A DNA stretch of 64,000 nt, taken from assembly GCA_907163375.1 (NCBI GenBank), contig CAJQUW010001631.1, positions 1 to 64,000 of the forward strand. Reading direction: 5' to 3'. The notes beneath the pieces were generated by a model. That model was not told where the DNA came from, did no database searches, and saw only the letters and a program-made list of their open reading frames with translations. The translations under genes were made by a program, and so were the position numbers. Origin of the DNA: Prostheceraeus crozeri (Eukaryota > Platyhelminthes > Polycladida > Euryleptidae). Positions 57,111 through 64,000 of this stretch are shown one piece after another (the stretch's first letter is position 1; the number at the start of each line of letters is the position of its first letter).

Positions 57111-57654
57111 GCGCTTTCTCTCTATTGGAAATTTTCTTGAATACTATATACGGGTATGGCTTCAAACATATTGATTAATAGTTTATTTAACAAGTGTCTT
57201 ACCTGGGAATCTTCCCATTTGTACAAAAAGAGTCATGAAATTTCACTAGAATTTGAGCATAGTGGCCCCTAGGGCTGAGCCGAAGGATTCTGTTAGCTGA
57301 ACTATTCAAATGTCAATGTCAAAAATAACATGCACTCGTAGTGGCTCCATAGATCAATTGACGAGTAAAGTATATTCAATTTATGATAAGTTGTAGTTTG
57401 ATTGAATATCATAGTCTGATGAATGTCTATTATTAACTCTTGAATCAATTCATTATGATAAAAGGTCTAAAATATTTATCTAAAATGCAGGCAGTATCCA
57501 TGTAAGAATGAATAAAACTCACAAAAGTAAATAGAATACACAAAAATTGCATTTATGACATATGCATCAGGCATTCCATGCCTGTCCATATTGGCGTGGG
57601 TGGGGCACCAGGCGCATCTTTGCTGTGAATCTTGTAATTTGCTTTTAGTAATAA
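57111..57654. other. Non-coding, nothing recognised
   Basis: AT-rich flank between two transposon fragments. Confidence 0.35.
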
Positions 57655-58418
57655 TAACCCTCAATGGGCAATATGCGAGACAGATGGAAGAAATTACATA
57701 AAAGAATGCATGCTACAGCTGGCTAAGAAGGTCAATCTCAAGATTGAAACAGAAGCGTTACGCACTGCTGCTGATGATCAAGCACTGAACACCAAAGCCC
57801 ACGCAGCATATATCCTGAAAACAAGCGTAGATGCAAAGTGCAGAACATGCAAGTTCGCATATGAAACAGTCTCTCACATCCTCACGGGATGTTCAAAATC
57901 AGCAGGGAATGAATACTTGAAGCAGCACAATGAAGTGGCAAGAATTATATAACACAGAGATCAGCATGTGCTATGACCTCATCGTACCACAAGAACCATG
58001 GCAGGACATACCCTTACCAGTGGGTAGAAATAATCGGGTGAAGATCTTGTGGGACTTTGAAATCCGAACGGACAGGAAAATCACATCAAGAAGACCTGAC
58101 ATCGTGATAGTGGATAAGGAGAAAAAGAGCGGATACATAATTGACATCTCGGAACCAGAAGACGGGAATATAGCTAACAAAGACAGAGAGAAGATCGCGA
58201 AGTACCAAGACTTGCAGATGGAAGTGCAAAAATTGCGGAAGATCAAGGTGAACGTCATCCCTGTAGTCATTGGGGCAGTGGGTGCCCACACACAAAATCT
58301 CGCAAAATACTTGAGAGAAGTACCCGGACTTCATCATGTACCTCGATTACAGGAGGCTGCTCTATTGGGCAGTGCCTATATCCTCAAACGCACTCTCGAT
58401 CTCCCTGAATCCTGGTAG
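57655..58418 (+). pseudogene. R2-superfamily LINE, C-terminal zinc knuckle and restriction-like endonuclease
   Basis: A CCHC knuckle CRTCKFAYETVSHILTGC (about 57,838-57,892), then HNEVARII. After a one-base frame change near 57,950 it continues VKILWDFEIRTDRKI, SRRPDIVIVDKEKKSGYIID (the PD-X14-D core of restriction-like LINE endonucleases), REKIAKYQDL, VNVIPVVIGAVG and LLGSAYILKRTLDL to a stop at 58,418. This is the 3' end of a LINE with an endonuclease C-terminal to the reverse transcriptase (R2/R4/NeSL type). The 5' part is lost, as is usual for truncated insertions. Confidence 0.82.
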
Positions 58419-58621
58419 GGTTCCGAGATCCTGGATTGTAGACCGGTCGATGTAAAAAAGTCACTTACTAAAAAACCCTACAATAATATAATAGACAAAC
58501 CTGCAACAATATGATTAACTATACAATGAAATCAGTTAAACATGCTGTTATAGCTAGAATGCTGAATAACTGATTACAACAGGGGTGTGCGAATCGCTGC
58601 CCACTGACGACATGGCTAAAT

Positions 58622-60191
58622 CTAGGTGAGCCGCGTCTAACTGAGGCGCGTCTTTGTTTTGATTATATAGGCAAAATGCCTCGAAACAAAAGATCCGCTT
58701 TCTCACGAAACTGCGTCCGTCAAAAACAGTGGGAAATTGGTCTCCTCACCTGTCAAGATAACTGTCAAATGAGTATTTTCTAATTTGAAATGTTGAAAGC
58801 TGATAATGCAAAATGACTATTATTTGTCAATTGCTTGACAGTAATTCTAGATCTGAAATTATTTAACAGAAATCATTTCATCAGTTGGTTTTAAATAAAG
58901 AAAAACAGTGGCGCAAGTATGCCAGGGCGGCATCGCGTCTACACCGACTTAAAAAAAGGCTGGAAGATGGTGACACAGAAGCGTGGGACTACTCTGGTAG
59001 CTGCAGTGTAGCACCCATTTCCCAAAAACTTCTTTCATAGTTTTGGGAATTGGGGTAATTGTTTTGATGTCAATGTTCTATATGAAACTCAATACCGATT
59101 GTTCATAGGCGTTAACCAGCGGCACCTGTCAGCAAGAAACAGTGGGAGATGCCATTGATGCGTGTACAGGGTGTTTCATATGTCTCTGTCATCTCTTGTC
59201 TAGTCTCCGTTTGTAGAATGTTACACCTATTTATATGAAAGGTAAAAAAACTTTCAAATATGATTTTTAAGAAGATTTTTCTTTTTAAATGATTAAGAAA
59301 ACAATATTGCGCTGTTTATTACCTTCGATTCCTTTTTCAAAATGAAATGCATGTATCATAATAGCGCATGAAGCACTCATTCGCACTCGTGCGGACGGCG
59401 CACCTCATTTGCTGCAATTATGCAGGCCTGCTTCAACAAACCAGAGAAAGAAATCTAAGTCAGGCCAGGTCAAGAAATCGGTATTCGTGACGACGAAAGC
59501 GACGTTCAATTGTGATTGATTGCACGATTGCGGTGAATAGCGCAAACCCACATTTCATCTTCGAAACTTTTCATTTTCATGTGTTTTCATTATCGGACGA
59601 ATAATAATGGCCGCCCAGATCTCCGGACCTGACTATTTGCGACTTTTGGCTGTGGTCTTACGTCAAAGAAAATGTTTACTGAAACAGGCCAACGTCATTA
59701 CAGGAAATGAGATTTTCAATTGAGGACACACTGACAAACTTTCCAAATGACATATCAAAAAGTGTTATCCTGAATTCGTGCGGCGCTGTGAGGTGTGCAT
59801 CCAAGAAGAAGGACGTCATATTGAACACAAAGTGTAATACGTGTATTCATTTATTTTTTCAATGCTTGTCCAAATAAATAGAATTTTCATTCATTAAAAT
59901 CTTTTACAGTGTTAAAAATAGGCAAAGTATTTGGTGTAATACTTGTAATAATTCTTCGATCATTTGAAAAAAGGAGAGACTTCAGAAAAAATCACCATTT
60001 AAAAATATTTTTCCTTTCACATGAATAGTTGCAACTTTCTGCAAACGGAGACAAGGTAGAAGCAACAAGAAACAGATGCAGAAACAGAGACATATGAAAC
60101 ACCCTATATATAAGGAATTCCGTGGCTCTGTGATACACTGAATTCATCACGCGGCTCAGTTAGACGCGGCTTTAAACGCGGCTCAGCTAGA
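58622..60191. mobile_element. Outer inverted-repeat element (CTAGGTGAGCCGCGT ends) with a nested MITE
   Basis: Left arm CTAG.TGAGCCGCGT...CTAACTGAGGCGCG (58,622-58,652) is inverted at the right as CGCGGCTCAGTTAGACGCGG...CGCGGCTCAGCTAG (to 60,191). The right arm has an extra 11-bp step. A second, complete foldback element lies inside. Confidence 0.65.
59165..60108. mobile_element. Foldback MITE with TACAGGGTGTTTCATATGTC ends
   Basis: Starts TACAGGGTGTTTCATATGTC and ends GACATATGAAACACCCTATA; the arms continue (CTCTTGTCTAGTCTCCGTTTG / CGGAGACAAGG.AGAAG). 944 bp, no coding content. Nested in the element above, so younger. Confidence 0.78.
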
Positions 60192-62765
60192 TGTCACCGA
60201 CCACATACGACCTTCAAGATTAGTTCGTGCGCTCCCACAAGTGACGAGTTTCGTCGACTGCATGAGAAAAGCAAATTATTAAATAGAAGGAACTCAACCA
60301 CTTAGGATGGTTTCTCTCTTTCGTTTTCAATTTCCATCGTACTGAAGAATTTTCTGTAGGATCTTCTAGAAATGCTTATCAACTAGATTAAAGTATATCA
60401 GTTAATAAGGCCCACCCTGTTAATTTTTGTGCCCCCTCTGCTAAAATAATTATCTGTATGATCAATATGCAATCAACGAAATGGCAACCTCTCCTACCAC
60501 TTAGAATATACGTGGCCCATACTTCATCCGAAAGATGACGGTGGGTTTTCGCTGCTACAGAATTAGACTATCAGATCGTCCGCTCAAAGAATTTAATTCT
60601 GTGGTTCCACAGAGATAAATTGGTTTGTCTGCGTTTTTTGGTCTACAGATGACATTTTTTAATACTGATGGTCACGCCTAGAACTAGTCCCGAGGGGCAG
60701 AAAGATCCATTTTCCATTTAACGTAATGCAAATTCAAGCCTGAATTCTGACGAACTGAATCATTGGCACCCCATTATACATTCACAGTCAGTAAATTTAG
60801 ATCGCGAGGAGTCGAACGATGTGGATAATATTTCCATTTGATGAATTTATCACGGAGAAACATTGAGTCAAAGATAGGTACTGTCTACTTGGCAGATTTT
60901 CAAACTTCAATGTGAAACCGGAAGATCGTGCGTTCCCTGATACAACTTTCCTCATGCAATGCATGCACTTAGCCACATCACCTTTCTCTCCTATGGGGCC
61001 ATACTTCCCACTGTAGATCAGATCTGGTTGCGAGCATGCTGTACATAGATTTTATTGTCACTATTTCATTGAAACGTTCGACCTTCTAGCGGGAGTCCCT
61101 AAGCCCGTAAACTGTCAGAACCACAGTCATTGTATTGCCTAGGACTTCTCTCAGATGTGCATTCCTGATAAATTTAATTGATTGGACAATGCTAATCTAT
61201 AAGTCAGCAACAGGACGGTAGATGATTTCGATTAAAAAAGAAAACTGGGCCTGTAGGATTCTATATGTTTCTCAATCGCTCTATCACCAATTAAATGTTC
61301 ACATTTAAGTTGATGCAATAGTTCTTCTATGTTGATTTTTATAGAAAACTTGCATATTCATAGGTTCATTGTCTTGATACAAGCCGTTTGCTCCGAGAAT
61401 GCTTAATAATGTGAGCATTCTCGATTGTTGCCGTTTACTCGTAATTTGCTTCTTCCGATGCCGTTACACTTATTCTATTCTTTTCATTGATGGACTGGCA
61501 GCGTCAAGTCAGCGTCTAGTTAATGGGTCTATTGTCTCAACACATTTTGAGAATAAGTCGAAATTAACATGGACGAGAATATTTTTTAATATGGCTATTA
61601 TGTTAAAGCTTCCACTAAAATGATCATTAACAGAAGCTATTCAATACATGATGAGCCGAAATCGCATCGTAACCACCTGTTTGGAAAACACTGTTTCTAG
61701 TGAATAATGCAATTTGTATGAAATGACGAGAGGAGTTGCATTTCATCCAAGTAAATTACTGTCCGCATTATTTCGTGAACAGCTAGTTGATAGTTGCATG
61801 AATCTAATTCTAATCTTAAGTTAGCAATAATAATATTTTGAAGAAATAAACATAAGTTGACCATTAACATCATACGGTTAAGACAGAGCTGCAAGCGGGC
61901 ATGGGTCGGGCTCTGGCCTGAAAGATTCTGAAAGCAACATTTTCATATTTTTCATATCCATATTTCTCTGAAAAATAAATGTACTTTCTCTGCCAGAAGC
62001 AACAATCAATAGACAATTAGTAAGTAACATTCCTCAAGAATTTTAGTCAAAAGAGTCGACTAATAGTTCGATTAACTTTTGACGTAATGGCATCACTTTT
62101 TCAAATAGACTATTATGTCTTCAGTGCTTTCGCTTTCCACGCTTCAATAAACTTACAACAATAGCAGCCATCGGTACATCAAATAAGATCCAATTTATTT
62201 GTGATAGACAAACGCGTTGTATATGTACAATATTTAATACAAATGAAAATTTACAATGTGTTAGATGTTTAATAGTTCACTTTACTGCTCAACGGTTATC
62301 AATTTACTTACAGATGGGACATAGGCCCTACAGCATGCGATCATATTATCAGCAACTAGATTTCTAGAATGATTCTAAAGGCGATTACACTCAGCTATCG
62401 TAATTGATATTTTCATTAAAGATGACAAAGTGCGCTAAAAGATAAAAATTTTCACTTTGGTCCACATATAAAATTTATCCGGGCCAGGCCTGGGATTAAT
62501 ATTTTGAAGTCGATGCGGGGCTGAGGGCGCACGGTCCCAGTTTCAGCTCAGGGTTAAGAATGCATGCATGCCCTGATTCCCCATTGACTCTTCCCTTAGA
62601 TATGAATGGATTCGCTTAACGGAAGATATTCCCGGAACGCATCAATAACGGCATAACCGTATATGTTTTTTTGAGTGGTTTTCACAGACAGTACAATCAG
62701 CAACGATATCATACAATTTACTAAATAACATATCAATTACAGACTAAAGTAGATTGCATTAGAGC
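60192..62765. other. Non-coding with inverted dispersed repeat
   Basis: 60,640-60,800 is the inverted counterpart of 19,820-19,995. ACAGAATTAGAC...TTTAATTCTGTG at 60,560-60,612 looks like the bare ends of the hAT-type MITE family. No gene recognised. Confidence 0.4.
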
Positions 62766-62830
62766 AGTGGTTCCCAACCATTTATATGTCTCAGCACCAC
62801 TTGAGATCTCACACGTTCGCCGCGAACAAT
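62766..62830. mobile_element. hAT-type terminus (CAGTGGTTCCCAACC)
   Basis: CAGTGGTTCCCAACC followed by TATGTCTCAGCACCACTTGAGA is the typical outer end of a hAT element. No matching opposite end was found up to the right edge, so this is a one-ended relic or the element is longer than the window. Confidence 0.55.
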
Positions 62831-63537
62831 TTAGTCTCAAAGAATGTTTTTATGTTAGGAAAGAATTAATTCTTTTTTATTTCAAATCCATGTTTCGAGA
62901 AATCATTCTCTGAAGACCACGTAGATATCTGCATGAATGCTGTTTCAGGATACTGTGTCAAATATTTACGATCAAATACAAGTTGTGCATCATTTTTTAA
63001 GAAACGTAGTCCATATTCTTTGTGAATACTTTTGGCTTGCCGAAGCTGAATGTTAATTTCTATGCCATATAAGCATTTTCAAAATACGTGATTTTGGCTT
63101 GTTGAACTTCAAGCATAATCTAAAGGCTGCATCCCATTCAGCTGGTTCCCATTGAGATGGGTCTTTGTGTTCATTACATCATCAAAAGATGACTAAGCTA
63201 ACGATTCGAGTTCCCAACCGGCTGGTCATGCAGTCTCAACGAGCTGGGAATTTTCAAGAAACAGCATGAAATTGATTCAATCACATGCTGTCAAAATAAC
63301 TGTCAATTATATCATTACGATAATTTGATAAGTTGAAAATTGATACCTCTAAATTCTTAACATAAGAAAACAGTTTGTCAGAATACTATAATATTGACAT
63401 GTGAAAGATTTGTTGTGGAAAGACGATACGAAATTGCCAACATATTGAGAGATTTAAATTAAATTGATGTCATAGAATTACATGAAATTCTTATATATTA
63501 ACTGCTCAGTCATAGAAGCCTCATTCTAATCGGCAAC
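62831..63537. other. Non-coding between hAT terminus and FLYWCH gene
   Basis: No recognised gene. The - strand reads LRFLKNDAQLVFDRKYLTQ around 62,960-63,030, which could be coding remnant of the hAT element but is unassigned. Confidence 0.3.
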
Positions 63538-64000
63538 ATGAATTACGAATATATCGAAAGCAGAAAGGGTGCGAATCTCATTTTTTACCAAAATTACTTG
63601 TTTAAAAAAGAAAGACTTAATAAGAATGGAACCATATCGTACGCCTGTCGTCCCCAAAACCGCAACGTTCGAGGAATTGTTAAGGAGGATTCTTTCATCA
63701 TTACCTCCAAACTATCCAGTCACGAACATTTACCAGAAAATGCTGCCGTAAGCGTGATGCGGAAGAAGAAAGAAGCTGTCAATAATGCCCTCCAACAACC
63801 GACAACGTCGATGAAGCGACTATATTCTACGGCGTTTTCTTCAAAGTCCGATGACGAAGAGGACGTACTTCAACCTGCATTCAAGTCTCTCAAGTCCTCA
63901 ATGTATCGGGCACGTAGTACACGCTTACCGAATCAGCCTCAGACTCTTTCTGAGCTTATGATCGAATGTGAATGGACAAAAACACAATCTGATAATCTGG
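63538..64000 (+). CDS. FLYWCH-type zinc-finger protein, MULE-transposase-like N-terminus (3' end off window)
   Basis: Frame open from ATG 63,538 through the right edge (154 codons, no stop). Residues about 9-65 form a FLYWCH-like finger: SRKGANLIFYQNYLFKKE, then NGTISYACRP with the Cys, then SSHEHLPENA with the His-X-His pair. An acidic spacer (SDDEEDV) leads to AFKSLKSSMYRARSTRLPNQP and WTKTQSDN, the 'SVKSxMYRxRxxRxP...F/WxxT' step found between FLYWCH fingers and MULE transposase cores. It is probably a MULE-derived transposase or a domesticated gene; the catalytic part is beyond the window. The second cysteine of the finger is not obvious, so the domain is divergent. Confidence 0.7.
   Translation, partial: MNYEYIESRKGANLIFYQNYLFKKERLNKNGTISYACRPQNRNVRGIVKEDSFIITSKLSSHEHLPENAAVSVMRKKKEAVNNALQQPTTSMKRLYSTAFSSKSDDEEDVLQPAFKSLKSSMYRARSTRLPNQPQTLSELMIECEWTKTQSDNL

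Noticed and set aside
56815-57174. 119-codon + strand frame
   Set aside because: Antisense to the P/THAP9-like transposase fragment and without its own motif.
1-64000. CRISPR arrays, bacterial operons, riboswitches
   Set aside because: No regularly spaced repeats, ribosome-binding patterns or bacterial genes; splice donor, poly(A) signals and repeat types are animal.

Overview
The window is invertebrate animal nuclear DNA: about 11 kb of a compact, intron-free viral-type element, then about 53 kb of AT-rich, gene-poor DNA filled with transposon remains. One certain host coding exon is visible, the first exon of a rhodopsin-class receptor of the GnRH/corazonin/AKH type with a splice donor. 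The repeat mix (Polinton, Penelope-like elements, hAT, R2-type and CR1/Jockey-type LINEs, foldback MITEs, FLYWCH/MULE) suits a marine invertebrate. The phylum cannot be fixed from sequence alone.

Bases 1 to about 11,300 are the right-hand part of a Polinton/Maverick (adintovirus-like) element. On the + strand, closely packed, lie a collagen-repeat protein with a penton-like C-terminus, a very basic core-like protein, a double-jelly-roll-type major capsid protein and an adenain-type protease. Converging on them from the - strand are a protein-primed family B DNA polymerase and a small protein that resembles the TATA-binding protein. No break is seen in any visible gene. Integrase and packaging ATPase are not here and, if present, lie beyond the left edge. 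The TBP-like gene and the collagen-penton fusion are the most unusual things in the window.

Bases 11,327 to about 13,985 are a nested cluster. A Penelope-like element (GIY-YIG endonuclease, inverted terminal copy, hammerhead-like core) sits inside a foldback MITE with a 12-bp target duplication, and a 1.15-kb stretch of the result is tandemly duplicated with almost no divergence.

Bases 15,300-15,821 hold the receptor exon. From there to about 44 kb the sequence is non-coding with several repeat families: a TA-flanked palindromic MITE (three full-size copies, two fragments, one diverged relative), a hAT-type MITE with 8-bp target duplications, a 1.0-kb foldback element, a decayed LINE and a second Penelope-like fragment. 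Bases 44,672-49,650 are a complete-length hAT transposon with matching ends and a perfect 8-bp target duplication but a decayed transposase. Further right are a P/THAP9-like transposase fragment, an R2-type LINE 3' end, nested foldback elements and, running off the right edge, an open FLYWCH-type (MULE-like) reading frame.
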